A stretch of DNA of 64,000 nucleotides from JAFKKS01 sp050187875. GTDB lineage: Bacteria > Pseudomonadota > Alphaproteobacteria > Rhizobiales > Xanthobacteraceae. Shown piece after piece: positions 43,193 through 53,699 of the stretch. The notes under the pieces were generated by a model, which was not told the DNA's origin, ran no database searches, and saw nothing but the letters and a program-made list of their open reading frames with translations. The stretch's first letter is position 1. Each line of letters begins with the position of its first letter. The DNA is taken from contig JBFWXB010000018.1 of NCBI GenBank assembly GCA_050187875.1, positions 1 to 64,000 of the forward strand, in the 5' to 3' direction. The position numbers and the translations under genes are program-made.

Positions 43193-43459
43193 TTGACCGG
43201 ACCGGAAGTGCTGGACGTCGCGCGCGACGCCATCGTGACGATTGTGCTCGTCGCGAGCCCGCTGATGCTGGTCGGCTTGGCCGTCGGCGTCGCCATCTCG
43301 CTCATTCAGGCGCTGACGCAAATCCAAGAAATGACGCTTGTCTTCGTGCCGAAGATCCTCGCGATCTTCGTTGCGATGCTGGTCGCCCTGCCGTTCATGG
43401 GGGACGTTCTGCAGGGGCAGATGGCGCGCATCGCCGCGCGGATCATCAGCGGCGGCTAG
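43193..43459 (+). CDS. fliQ: flagellar export apparatus protein FliQ
   Basis: 88 residues with a TTG start preceded by AGGGGCAGGGGC. It has two membrane helices, with PLMLVGLAVGVAISLIQALTQIQEMTL (as ordered motifs) typical of FliQ. Confidence 0.94.
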   Translation: MTGPEVLDVARDAIVTIVLVASPLMLVGLAVGVAISLIQALTQIQEMTLVFVPKILAIFVAMLVALPFMGDVLQGQMARIAARIISGG

Positions 43460-43525
43460 GTCATGCGCGCGAGCGGCGATGAGCGTGCTCTTGTCCGGCC
43501 GCAACGCGGCTGACGGGCAAAGCCG

Positions 43526-44296
43526 ATGCGCATCGACCTTTCCTTTCTCCCCGCTCTCGCCGCAGCGTTCATTCTGATGTTTGCACGGATCGGCACGATG
43601 ATCATGCTGTTGCCGGCGCTCGGCGAGCTCTCTATTCCGCCGCGCATTCGGCTCGTCGCTGCCCTTGCGCTCACGGCGATGCTCCTTCCGCTGCATCGCG
43701 CGGCCTATGCCGTCGATCTTCGCTCGTTTGAATCGATCATCCTCTTGCTCGGCGAAGAGCTGCTGATCGGCGCCATGCTCGGCATGACGGCGCGGCTCGC
43801 CATCTCCGCGCTGCAGGTGACGGGCAGCATCGTTGCGCAGCAGCTTGGGCTTGGCTTCGTCACGGCGGTCGATCCGACGCAGGGCCAACAGGGCGTCCTC
43901 GTCGGCAATTTCCTCACGATGCTGGGCGTGACACTGCTGTTCGCGACGGACCTGCATCATCTGCTGATCGCGGCGCTGAACCAGAGCTATACCCTGTTCC
44001 GCCCGGGCGAGGTGCCGCTGACCGGCGACATGGCGGCACTGATGGTCAAGACCATGGCTGCCGCGTTTCGCGTCGGCGTCCAGCTTGCCGCGCCGTTCCT
44101 CGTCTTCGGTCTCGTCTTCAACGTGAGCCTCGGGCTTCTTTCGCGGCTTATGCCGCAGATGCAAGTGTTCTTTATCGGTCTGCCGCTGTCGATCCTGATC
44201 GGCTTCATCGTGCTGCTGCTCGTCATCGGCGCGATGATGGGTACCTTCCTCGGTTATTTCGAGAACGTGCTGCGCGATCTGGCGCCGGCGATATGA
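43526..44296 (+). CDS. fliR: flagellar export apparatus protein FliR
   Basis: 256 residues with about six membrane helices. Conserved: FARIGTMIMLLPALGELSIPPRIRLVAALALT near the N-terminus (as ordered motifs), and the central LGMTARLAISALQVTGSIVAQQLGL. It lies 66 bp after fliQ and 9 bp before flhB. Confidence 0.94.
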   Translation: MRIDLSFLPALAAAFILMFARIGTMIMLLPALGELSIPPRIRLVAALALTAMLLPLHRAAYAVDLRSFESIILLLGEELLIGAMLGMTARLAISALQVTGSIVAQQLGLGFVTAVDPTQGQQGVLVGNFLTMLGVTLLFATDLHHLLIAALNQSYTLFRPGEVPLTGDMAALMVKTMAAAFRVGVQLAAPFLVFGLVFNVSLGLLSRLMPQMQVFFIGLPLSILIGFIVLLLVIGAMMGTFLGYFENVLRDLAPAI

Positions 44297-44305
44297 GGGC
44301 GCGCG

Positions 44306-45370
44306 ATGGCCGAAGAGAATGATGGCGCAGAGCGCACAGAAGACCCGACCCCAAAAAAACGCGACGAAGCGCTCAAGCGCGGCGACGTCGTCAAGAGCCA
44401 GGAGGTCAACGCCTGGTTCGTTATGGGCGGCGGCGTGCTGGCGCTCTTCGCATTTGGCGGCTCGACCGCGACGTCGCTCACCGCCGCGCTGCGCGGGCTC
44501 CTCGGCAATGCGCACGCCTACGATCTCGCCGCCATCCGGGCTCTTACCGAGCGGATCGGCATCCAGGTTTTCATCGCCGTCGCCGCGCCGTTCCTGCTGC
44601 TGATGCTGGCGAGCCTCGCCGGCAACCTCGTTCAGGATCGTTTCGTCTGGTCCGCGCAAGCCCTGGCGCCCAAGCTCTCGCGCATCTCGCTTTTGTCGGG
44701 CGCAAAGCGCCTCTTCTCCAAACAGGCCCTCGTCAACTTCGCCAAGGGCCTCGCCAAGCTCACATTGATCGGTGCGCTGATGGTGTGGCTGCTCTGGCCC
44801 GAGCGAAAACATCTCGACGCGATGGTGCTGCTCGATCCCGCAGCGATTCTGCCGCTCGCCGGCCGACTGACGCTGAAGCTGATGGCGGCGGCTGCCGCGG
44901 CGCTCGCAGTCATCGCGGCGCTCGATTATTTCTATCAGTACCAGGTCTGGTTCAATCGCCAGAAGATGTCGCTGCGCGAGGTGAAGGAGGAGTTCAAGCA
45001 GACCGAAGGCGATCCGACGATCAAGGGCAAGCTCCGGCAATTGCGCCAGACGAAGATGCGCAAGCGCATGATGGCGGCCGTACCCAAGGCCTCGGTTGTG
45101 ATCATGAACCCGACGCACTTCGCGGTCGCGCTTCAATATGAAACGGGAATGAACGCTCCGGTTTGCGTCGCCAAAGGCGTCGATGTCCTCGCGCTCAAGA
45201 TTCGCGAGATTGCGACGGCGCATTCGATTCCGGTGGTCGAGAACCCGCCGCTGGCGCGGGCGCTGCATGCCTCCGTCAAGGTCGACGAGGAAGTGCCTCC
45301 GGAACACTACAAGGCCGTCGCCGAGGTGATCGGCTACATCATGCGGCTGCGCGCGGCCGTCCGGCGATGA
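44306..45370 (+). CDS. flhB: flagellar export switch protein FlhB
   Basis: 354 residues. The N-terminus has the family pattern DPTPKKRDEALKRGDVVKSQEVN. Four membrane helices follow. The cytoplasmic domain contains the autocleavage motif N268-P269-T270-H271. FlhB switches export from rod/hook to filament substrates. It is the last gene of the flgB operon; cckA begins 123 bp further on the same strand. Confidence 0.95.
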   Translation: MAEENDGAERTEDPTPKKRDEALKRGDVVKSQEVNAWFVMGGGVLALFAFGGSTATSLTAALRGLLGNAHAYDLAAIRALTERIGIQVFIAVAAPFLLLMLASLAGNLVQDRFVWSAQALAPKLSRISLLSGAKRLFSKQALVNFAKGLAKLTLIGALMVWLLWPERKHLDAMVLLDPAAILPLAGRLTLKLMAAAAAALAVIAALDYFYQYQVWFNRQKMSLREVKEEFKQTEGDPTIKGKLRQLRQTKMRKRMMAAVPKASVVIMNPTHFAVALQYETGMNAPVCVAKGVDVLALKIREIATAHSIPVVENPPLARALHASVKVDEEVPPEHYKAVAEVIGYIMRLRAAVRR

Positions 45371-45493
45371 CATTCGTGCGGCGGAGGCTAGAAATCCTAA
45401 CGCCAAAGGCTTCGTGGTATGATTCGCGTGTGTATCGGTTGAGTCGCGTCATGTCTGCATCCGTCATCTCATTTGCTTCGCAGAACCTCATCC

Positions 45494-48073
45494 ATGGCAA
45501 TTCAAGACGTGAGCGATCGACAGGAATTCAACCGCATTGAATCCGGGCAGCGCGACGGCAGCGTCACGCTTGTGCTCGTGGTCGCCCTGCTTCTGATCGC
45601 GGCCGCGATCGGGCTCGTCTTCATCGGGCGCAGTCACGCCGCGACCTATATCCTGGTCTTGCTGGCCGCCCTTTCGGTTGTCGGCGTCTTCTCGCTGTTC
45701 GCGGGCGCCGCCGGCATTCTGCGCATCGGCGGCAATGGCGCGGCGAATCCGCTGCTCAAAGCCGTCGTCGAGATGGCCCATGACGGCATCGTCGTCACCG
45801 ACGCGCGCGGGCGGGTCGTCTACGCCAACGCCGCCTATCTCTCATTGATCGACGCCGGGAATGAGAAGGAGGCCCGCCCCGTTGAGCGCGTGTTCGTTGG
45901 CGATCCGGATATCTCCGAGGCGGTCTATCGGCTGGTGAAGGCGGCGCGCGAAGGCCGCCGCCTCCAGGAGGAGGTGCGGGTTCCCGGGCCGGCGGGGGAG
46001 GCCGGCCGGTGGCTGCGCTTCCGCGTACAGCCGCTGGGGGACAATGGCGCCGACGCGCGCACCACGATCTGGAGCGTCGCCGACATCACCCGCGATCGCG
46101 AGCGCCAGGAGAATATCTTCCAGGAGCTGCAGCACGCGATCGACTATCTCGACCACGCGCCCGCCGGCTTCTTCTCCGTCAACGGCGCAGGCGAGCTCGT
46201 CTATCTGAACGCGACGCTCGCGGCCTGGCTCGACTACGATCTCGCCCAGGTCGGCTCCGGGGGGCTGCGCCTGCAGGACCTCGTCTCCGGCGACGGCGCG
46301 GCGCTCCTGACGACGCTCGGCTCCGGCCCCGGCGACGTGAAGACGGAAGTCCTCGACCTTGATCTGCGCACCCGCACGGGCCGTCCGCTGCCGGTGCGTC
46401 TGTTCCATAAGGTCGCCTACGCCGCGGACGGCTCACCGGGTGCGTCGCGCACGCTCGTGCTTAATCGCGCGCGCGACGACGGCAGCGACCCGCAGCGCGC
46501 CGCAGAAGTGCGCTTCATGCGTTTCTTCCATAACGCGCCCATGGCGATTGCGACCCTCGACCGGGAGGGCCGCGTCGCGCGCTCCAACGCGCCTTTTGCA
46601 CGCTTCCACCATGGCGTGATCAAGGGAGAGGCGACCCCGACGGAAGGACGTTCGATTCTGGGGCTCGTCGCGGAGCGCGATCGGCCGGCGGTCGGAGCGG
46701 CCATCGCCAAGGCGGCCAACGGCGAGGGGGACATTCAGCCGTTCGACGTGACGTTGGCGAACGGGGGCGAGCGCTCCGCGCGCTTCTTCGTTTCCGCGGT
46801 CGAGAGCAGCGGCGGGGAGGGGGAGGCCGCGATCGTCTACGTCGTCGAGACGACGGAGCAGCGCGCGCTCGAGCTGCAGTTTGCGCAGTCGCAGAAGATG
46901 CAGGCGGTCGGCCAGCTTGCCGGCGGCATCGCGCACGACTTCAACAACGTCCTCTCCGCCATCATGATGGCGACCGACTTCCTCCTGAGCGCGCATCGGC
47001 CGACCGATCCGTCGTTCCAGGACATCATGCAGATCAAGCAGAACGCCAACCGCGCGGCGAGCCTCGTGCGTCAGCTGCTGGCGTTCTCGCGCCGCCAGAC
47101 GATGCGGCCGCAGGTGCTGAGCCTCGGCGAAGTCCTATCCGATCTCACGATGCTGCTGCGCCGCCTGATCGGCGAGAAGGTGCAGCTCGAGCTCACGCAT
47201 GGTCGCGATCTCTGGCCGGTCAAGGTCGATCTCTCGCAGTTCGAGCAGGTCGTGGTGAATCTTGCCGTCAACGCGCGCGACGCAATGCCCGATGGCGGCA
47301 CGCTCGCCATCCGGACGGCGAATGTCGCGAGCACGGACTGCGCACGCTTCGGCTACAAGGCGATGCCCGCCGCCGACTACGTGCTCATCGAGATCAGCGA
47401 TACCGGAACGGGCGTTCCGCCCGAACTCATAGAAAAGATCTTCGAGCCGTTCTTCTCCACGAAAGAGGTCGGCAAGGGCACAGGCCTCGGCTTGTCCACG
47501 GTCTACGGGATCATCAAGCAGACGGACGGATTCATCTTCCTCGATTCCGAGCTCGGCAAAGGCACGACCTTCCATATCTTTCTGCCGCGCTACATCGCCA
47601 CAGCCGAAGCGGAGCCGACCGTGTCGGTGCCGGCGCTTGTTCCTGAAAGCCAGCCGAAGCCGTCGGCCGATCTTACGGGGCATGGCACGATCCTTCTCGT
47701 CGAGGACGAGGAAGGCCTGCGTGGCCTCAATGCGCGCGGCCTCGTCTCGCGCGGCTATACCGTGCTCGAGGCGGGCAACGGCGTCGAGGCGATCCAAGTG
47801 CTCGAGGAGCGCGCGGGCGAAATCGATCTCGTTGTGTCCGACGTGGTCATGCCCGAGATGGATGGCCCGACGCTTCTGAAGGAGATGCGCAAGCGCAATC
47901 CCAATCTGAAGATCGTCTTCGTCTCCGGCTACGCGGAAGATGCGTTCGAAAAGAATCTGCCCGAAGGCGGACAGTTCGCATTCCTGGCGAAGCCCTTCAC
48001 CCTGAAGCAACTCGCCGCGGTAGTGAAGGAGACGATGTCGGACAATGGGGCGCAGCCGCCGAGCGCTGCATAG
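45494..48073 (+). CDS. cckA: hybrid histidine kinase CckA
   Basis: 859 residues from the ATG at 45494. Two membrane helices (residues about 20-75) precede PAS domains (about 85-200 and further weaker copies to 450). The HisKA motif GGIAHDFNN has His481, followed by an HATPase domain (NLAVNARDAMPDGG, then GTGLGLSTVYGIIKQ). The C-terminal receiver has phosphoacceptor D783 in VVSDVVMPEMDG. The order and the QKMQAVGQLAGGIAHDF sequence are those of CckA, which phosphorylates the master regulator CtrA through ChpT. Its place next to flhB links the regulator to its likely flagellar targets. Confidence 0.92.
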   Translation: MAIQDVSDRQEFNRIESGQRDGSVTLVLVVALLLIAAAIGLVFIGRSHAATYILVLLAALSVVGVFSLFAGAAGILRIGGNGAANPLLKAVVEMAHDGIVVTDARGRVVYANAAYLSLIDAGNEKEARPVERVFVGDPDISEAVYRLVKAAREGRRLQEEVRVPGPAGEAGRWLRFRVQPLGDNGADARTTIWSVADITRDRERQENIFQELQHAIDYLDHAPAGFFSVNGAGELVYLNATLAAWLDYDLAQVGSGGLRLQDLVSGDGAALLTTLGSGPGDVKTEVLDLDLRTRTGRPLPVRLFHKVAYAADGSPGASRTLVLNRARDDGSDPQRAAEVRFMRFFHNAPMAIATLDREGRVARSNAPFARFHHGVIKGEATPTEGRSILGLVAERDRPAVGAAIAKAANGEGDIQPFDVTLANGGERSARFFVSAVESSGGEGEAAIVYVVETTEQRALELQFAQSQKMQAVGQLAGGIAHDFNNVLSAIMMATDFLLSAHRPTDPSFQDIMQIKQNANRAASLVRQLLAFSRRQTMRPQVLSLGEVLSDLTMLLRRLIGEKVQLELTHGRDLWPVKVDLSQFEQVVVNLAVNARDAMPDGGTLAIRTANVASTDCARFGYKAMPAADYVLIEISDTGTGVPPELIEKIFEPFFSTKEVGKGTGLGLSTVYGIIKQTDGFIFLDSELGKGTTFHIFLPRYIATAEAEPTVSVPALVPESQPKPSADLTGHGTILLVEDEEGLRGLNARGLVSRGYTVLEAGNGVEAIQVLEERAGEIDLVVSDVVMPEMDGPTLLKEMRKRNPNLKIVFVSGYAEDAFEKNLPEGGQFAFLAKPFTLKQLAAVVKETMSDNGAQPPSAA

Positions 48074-48079
48074 CGTGCG

Positions 48080-48289
48080 ATGGGCGACGCGCCGCAGGAC
48101 GATGAGGAAGAAACGCCGCGCGAGCGGCTCATCACCAACCTCGTCCTGCTCGGCCTTGCGGTTCTCCTGATTGGCGGCGGCATCTGGCTCGCCAACGCGA
48201 TTTTCAACATGCGTCGCGTGCAAGATTGCGCCATGGCCGGCCGGCGCAACTGCGAGCGGATTGAGGTGCCAGAGAGGCGTACGCACTAG
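48080..48289 (+). CDS. small membrane protein downstream of cckA
   Basis: 69 residues. An acidic N-terminus precedes one membrane helix (LITNLVLLGLAVLLIGGGIWL). A short C-terminal part with two cysteines follows (QDCAMAGRRNCERIEVP). It starts 6 bp after cckA and is probably co-transcribed. Function unknown. Confidence 0.7.
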   Translation: MGDAPQDDEEETPRERLITNLVLLGLAVLLIGGGIWLANAIFNMRRVQDCAMAGRRNCERIEVPERRTH

Positions 48290-48316
48290 CGATCGGGCGC
48301 GACCCAGTGGTTCGTC

Positions 48317-48409
48317 GTCATGCCCGCGAAGGCGGGCATCCAGTACTCCCTGCCGAATTGATTTCGCGACGTCTGTGATTACTGGGTCCCCGCCTTCGCG
48401 GGGACGACA
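48317..48409 (+). repeat. dispersed palindromic repeat, family A, copy 2
   Basis: Same design as 10963-11057: ATGCCCGCGAAGGCGGGCAT, then CCAGTA ... TACTGGG, then CCCCGCCTTCGCGGGG. It lies between convergent genes. Confidence 0.75.
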
Positions 48410-48421
48410 CTCGAGAAATCT

Positions 48422-48943
48422 CTACGCCGCCCGTTCACGCAGCAAGTCGTCGACATCGAGCCGCCGCGTATGCATCTCGATGCCGCCATCGGCCGTGCGT
48501 GGCCACTGGCTCTTCGGCTTGTCCCAGTAAAGCTCGACGCCGTTGTCGTCGGGGTCGCGCAGATAGAGCGCTTCGCTCACGCCATGATCGCTCGCGCCGT
48601 CGAGGGGAATGCCGGCCGCCAGGACGCGGCGCAGCGCATCGGCGAGCGCCGCACGCGTCGGATAAAGAATCGCGAGATGGAAAAGGCCCGTCGCGCCGCG
48701 CGGGGGAGGCGAGCCGCCTTTGCTCTCCCACGTGTTGAGCGCGATATGATGGTGATATCCGCCAGCAGAGATGAAGACGGCGCCCGGACGTTGCGTCGTG
48801 ACCTCGAACCCGAGAACGCCGCAGTAAAAGGCAAGGGCGCGCTCGAGGTCGGCGACTTTCAGATGCACATGGCCGATGCGCGTTCCGGGATCGATCGGCT
48901 CAGTTGTGCCCGGCCGGGGAGCGTTTTTCGCTTGGTCAAGCAT
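48422..48943 (-). CDS. VOC-family (glyoxalase/ring-cleavage dioxygenase-like) protein
   Basis: 173 residues. The order IGHVHLKVADLERALAFYCGVLGFEV, then GYHHHIALNTW and LYLRDPDDNGVELYWDKP shows a vicinal-oxygen-chelate fold with His/His/Glu metal ligands (as ordered motifs). Such proteins include catechol 2,3-dioxygenases and glyoxalases; the substrate is not predictable here. Confidence 0.85.
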   Translation of the reverse strand: MLDQAKNAPRPGTTEPIDPGTRIGHVHLKVADLERALAFYCGVLGFEVTTQRPGAVFISAGGYHHHIALNTWESKGGSPPPRGATGLFHLAILYPTRAALADALRRVLAAGIPLDGASDHGVSEALYLRDPDDNGVELYWDKPKSQWPRTADGGIEMHTRRLDVDDLLRERAA

Positions 48944-49020
48944 GGGAGGCCTCCGGCGGCAAAACGCCGCCGAACCCTGACGTAGTGACGCGTCGCACCG
49001 TTTCCCAGACCTTCTCCCTC

Positions 49021-49107
49021 GTCATTGCCGGGCTTGACCCGGCAATCCGTCAGCTAAAGGATTTTTGCAAAGGAGATGGATGCCCGGGTCAAGCCCGGGC
49101 ATAGCGA
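49021..49107 (+). repeat. dispersed palindromic repeat, family C, copy 2
   Basis: GTCATTGCCGGGCTTGACCC GGCAAT at the left and ATGCCCGGGTCAAGCCCGGGCAT at the right enclose a spacer with AAAGGATTTTTGCAAAGG. The left part is the reverse complement of 18330-18360 with few changes. It occupies the gap between the VOC and cupin genes. Confidence 0.65.
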
Positions 49108-49128
49108 TCATTGGCTGCGAATAGCTCA

Positions 49129-49440
49129 CTAAGCCAGCGCTGCGGGGTCCTTCACCTCGATCTCGACGAAGGCGATCGGGTGCGGGCTACCGTTCATCAC
49201 GTCATGCTCGACCCCCGCCGGCCGCCGATAGGACTGGCCGGCGACGAGGGGGGTCGATGATTCGGCCTTTCCATCGTGGATCTTGAGCACCGCGTCGGTC
49301 AGCAGCACCACGAAATACGGCCAGCCATGCGTGTGCCATCCGGTCGCAGCGCCCGGCTCGAAATCCCACCGCGTGATGCGCACCGCCGCATCGTCTTGCT
49401 GGACAGTCGGAACGGCGGGAACGTTGCATTTGAAGGCCAT
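49129..49440 (-). CDS. small cupin protein
   Basis: 103 residues from the ATG at 49440 (GGAGCGCATC upstream). The longer frame upstream is rejected. The cupin motifs are GAATGWHTHGWPYFVVLL (metal-binding His pair) and YRRPAGVEHDVMN. It is a single-domain cupin; substrate unknown. Confidence 0.82.
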   Translation of the reverse strand: MAFKCNVPAVPTVQQDDAAVRITRWDFEPGAATGWHTHGWPYFVVLLTDAVLKIHDGKAESSTPLVAGQSYRRPAGVEHDVMNGSPHPIAFVEIEVKDPAALA

Positions 49441-49675
49441 CGTGATGCGCTCCAGATCGGCTGAAAAAAGGTTCGGCTGGGGAGTATCGGCGGGGAGGTG
49501 TTCGTTATAGAGGGTTCTGCAAGCTTCGACCACGGTCGGTCCGCGTCGCGGATGGCTCAAGGATCGTAAAGGTGCGCGGTTGTGACGCGCTGCCGCCGAT
49601 CACGCCCCTCCCTTAAAACCGGGCCATCGGGTCCCGATATCTACGCGACCCTGCATGCCGGGTTGGGAGGAATTG

Positions 49676-50641
49676 ATGACGTTTCGTTTTCGCCCGCTTT
49701 TTGCCGTCCTGGCCATTCTCGGTGCGCTCGCTTTTGTGGTTGCGGAAGCCGACGCCCGCGGCGGCAGAGGCGGAAGCATGGGCAGCCGCGGCTCGCGCAC
49801 CTATTCCGCGCCGGCGCCGACAGCGACCGCGCCCAACGCAGCGCGCCCCGTCGAGCGTTCGATGACGCAGCCCGGTGCGACGGCAACGGCCGGCCGCACG
49901 TCGGCTGCCCAGCCGGGCGGCCTGTTCAATCGTCCCGGCTTGATGGGTGGGCTCATCGCCGGCTTCCTCGGCGCCGGCCTGCTCGGCCTTCTGTTCGGAA
50001 ACGGTCTTCTCGGCGGCCTCGGTGGCCTGGCGTCGGTGTTCGGCCTGCTCCTGCAGATCGGCCTCGTCGTGATCGTCGGCCGGCTTCTGTGGAACTTGTG
50101 GCAGCGCCGCCAGCAGCCTGCGCAAGCATTCGCCGGTGGTCCTGCGTCGCCGCGCAGCGCGCAGCCGGATTCGTTCGTCAATTCCGCGCGCTCGGGCCTC
50201 GGCGGCATGGGCGGCGCTACCGCGCCATCGTCATCGGCCGTTGAGATCACGCCGCAGGATTTCGATACGTTCGAGCGTCTGCTCGGTGAAATCCAGACGG
50301 CCTTCGGCAAAGCCGACCTCAATGCGCTGCGTGCGCGACTGACGCCGGAGATGCTCTCGTATTTCTCCGAACAGCTCTCGGAGGATACGAGCCGCGGCGT
50401 CGTCAACCAGATTTCCGGCGTGAAGCTTCTGCAAGGAGACCTTGCGGAATCCTGGCGCGAGGGAAACGCCGAATACGCAACCGTCGCGATGCGCTACGAG
50501 TTGATCGACGCTTACGTCGATCGCAGGAGCGGCCGCGTCGTCGAAGGCGATCTGGAGCGCCCGCAAGAGGTCACCGAGGTGTGGACCTTCATGCGTGCGC
50601 ACGGCGGCGACTGGCTGCTCTCGGCGATCCAGCAGACCTGA
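49676..50641 (+). CDS. Tim44-like domain protein
   Basis: 321 residues from the ATG at 49676, preceded by GGGAGG. It has an N-terminal hydrophobic signal or anchor (PLFAVLAILGALAFVVAEADA), a Gly/Ser/Ala-rich stretch, and two membrane segments around residues 90-140 (GGLIAGFLGAGLLGLLFGN). A C-terminal Tim44-like domain follows (about 190-321: FERLLGEIQTAFGKADLNALRARLTPEML, as ordered motifs). Bacterial members are membrane-associated; the role here is not known. Confidence 0.82.
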   Translation: MTFRFRPLFAVLAILGALAFVVAEADARGGRGGSMGSRGSRTYSAPAPTATAPNAARPVERSMTQPGATATAGRTSAAQPGGLFNRPGLMGGLIAGFLGAGLLGLLFGNGLLGGLGGLASVFGLLLQIGLVVIVGRLLWNLWQRRQQPAQAFAGGPASPRSAQPDSFVNSARSGLGGMGGATAPSSSAVEITPQDFDTFERLLGEIQTAFGKADLNALRARLTPEMLSYFSEQLSEDTSRGVVNQISGVKLLQGDLAESWREGNAEYATVAMRYELIDAYVDRRSGRVVEGDLERPQEVTEVWTFMRAHGGDWLLSAIQQT

Positions 50642-50670
50642 CCCGTATCGACCGCATCGTTCAAGAAAAA

Positions 50671-50703
50671 GCCCCGTCGCGAAAGCGGCGGGGTTGTTTC
50701 TTT
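50671..50703. terminator. bidirectional rho-independent terminator
   Basis: CCCCGTCGC and GCGGCGGGG pair around a GAAA loop. AAAAAG precedes and TTGTTTCTTT follows, so it can end the Tim44-like gene on the plus strand and the 27-codon gene on the minus strand. Confidence 0.88.
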
Positions 50704-50722
50704 AGGCCCAATGTGTCGATCG

Positions 50723-50806
50723 TCAGTGCAGCCCGCCAAGCAGCCAGATCAAAAGGATGATCGGCAGCGGAATGCCGATGAGCCAAAGCAAAAGTCCGCG
50801 TCCCAT
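50723..50806 (-). CDS. 27-residue membrane peptide
   Basis: An ORF of 27 codons plus stop, starting at the ATG at 50806 behind GAGGAGAAGAA. The peptide starts MGRGLLLWLIGIPLPII and ends WLLGGLH, a single hydrophobic helix with a central Pro pair. It has a strong ribosome-binding site and sits directly before a terminator. I recall similar short ORFs in other alphaproteobacteria but cannot check this. Function unknown. Confidence 0.65.
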   Translation of the reverse strand: MGRGLLLWLIGIPLPIILLIWLLGGLH

Positions 50807-50969
50807 TTCTTCTCCTCACCGGCCCCCGGTTAGATGGTCGCCGGGCCAACGCCTGCCCGCGCCCAAGGTTCCTTTATACCGGAGCTTGCGCAGGGCTCCC
50901 CGCGTGATGGAAAACCGCCTATAAGCCGCGAAGTCCTTCCTCGATGCCTTGCCAGCAGGATTGCCCGCC

Positions 50970-52610
<1,641 letters not shown>

Positions 52611-52640
52611 GTGGGGCGGAGCGTCGCCTCATCCTCCGAG

Positions 52641-52770
52641 TGTCGTCCCCGCGAAAGCGGGGACCCAGTACTCCCGGTCTAGCGAACATCGCTCAGACAC
52701 GGCGTACTGGATGCCCGCTGGAGCTTGTACTCGGGCTGGCCGAAGGCCAGGCCCGTGTGCGGGCATGACA
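52641..52770 (-). repeat. dispersed palindromic repeat, family A, copy 3 (inverted, expanded)
   Basis: Reversed relative to copies 1 and 2: GTCGTCCCCGCGAAAGCGGG, then CCAGTA ... TACTGG, then an expanded hairpin ATGCCCGC ... GCGGGCAT in which an extra inner stem (GCTGGCCGAAGGCCAG) replaces the short loop. Confidence 0.7.
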
Positions 52771-52819
52771 GGAGGGAGCGTCGCACCTATCGTGGTGCGC
52801 CGCTCACCTCCAATTGATC

Positions 52820-53641
52820 TCAGCGCTTGGCGCCGACAATCGAGAACATCACGCCCTGCGGATCGACGCATTGCGCGATCCAGCTGCCGCCCGGCACCTG
52901 CATCGGACCGTTGATGATTTTCCCGCCCTTCTCGGTGATGCGGGAGACGGCGGCGTCCGTCGCGTCGACATTGATGTAGTAATTCCACATGTTGCGCGGG
53001 CCGCCGGGCATCGCATTCATCATGCCGCCGATTGCGCCGCATTCCGTCGCGTCGCTCGTCGCGAAAAGCTGATAGGTGCCCATCGGCCCCATGTCCATGG
53101 CGTCGCGCTTCGACCAGCCGAACAGCTTTTCGTAGAACGCGAAGGCCTTCTGCCAGTCGTCGGAATAGAGTTCGTGCCACCCAAAGGTGCCGGGTGTGCC
53201 GGGTGCCGGCTGCGGCGGCATCGGGCCATTGCCGCGGAACAGAAAGAACACGGCACCCTGTGGGTCGGCGACGCAGGCGAAGCGGCCGATGCCCGGAATG
53301 TCGGTCGGCTCCTTCAACACCTTGCCGCCGAGCTTCGTGATCTGCGCCGCCTTTGCATCGACATCCGCGACGGCGACATGCGCAAGCCATCCGGGCTTCG
53401 CGCCATCGACGCAGGCCTCAGGCGGCATCGTCATCATACCGGCAACCGCCGTGTCTCCGACCTTGAGGAGGGTGTAGCGCATGCCCGGCATGCCGGCGTC
53501 TTGCGCGTCCCATCCGATGGCATGACGGTAGAAGGCTTCAGCCGCGCGATCGTCCGAGGTCAGGAGTTCGTACCAACAAAAACCGCCGGTTGGCCTCGCT
53601 TGCGCTTCGTCGTTCTTTGTCTTCAACGCCGTGTCGTTCAT
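52820..53641 (-). CDS. two-domain VOC-family protein
   Basis: 273 residues from the ATG at 53641 (GGAGGATCGTG upstream). Two tandem VOC modules begin FCWYELLTSDDRAAEAFYRHAIGWD and FGWHELYSDDWQKAFAFYEKLFGW, and end ACVADPQGAVFFLF and AQCVDPQGVMFSIVG (as ordered motifs). Substrate unknown. It is divergent from a MarR regulator, with one palindrome in the 58-bp gap, so that regulator probably controls it. Confidence 0.88.
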   Translation of the reverse strand: MNDTALKTKNDEAQARPTGGFCWYELLTSDDRAAEAFYRHAIGWDAQDAGMPGMRYTLLKVGDTAVAGMMTMPPEACVDGAKPGWLAHVAVADVDAKAAQITKLGGKVLKEPTDIPGIGRFACVADPQGAVFFLFRGNGPMPPQPAPGTPGTFGWHELYSDDWQKAFAFYEKLFGWSKRDAMDMGPMGTYQLFATSDATECGAIGGMMNAMPGGPRNMWNYYINVDATDAAVSRITEKGGKIINGPMQVPGGSWIAQCVDPQGVMFSIVGAKR

Positions 53642-53676
53642 CACGATCCTCCACTGAACTCAGGTTGACTTAATGG

Positions 53677-53688
53677 GTTGATATCAAC
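53677..53688. promoter_or_regulatory. palindromic operator between VOC and marR genes
   Basis: GTTGATATCAAC is a perfect 12-bp palindrome, 11 bp before the marR start and 35 bp before the VOC start. Its size and position suit a MarR-dimer binding site that represses both genes. Confidence 0.6.
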
Positions 53689-53699
53689 ATAATACGAGC

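Noticed and set aside
43178..45406. 742-codon minus-strand ORF opposite fliQ-fliR-flhB
   Set aside because: Arg/His/Gln/Asp-rich low-complexity translation spanning three well-supported genes; a typical GC-rich shadow frame.
47135..48286. 383-codon minus-strand ORF opposite cckA
   Set aside because: Shadow of the kinase and receiver domains.
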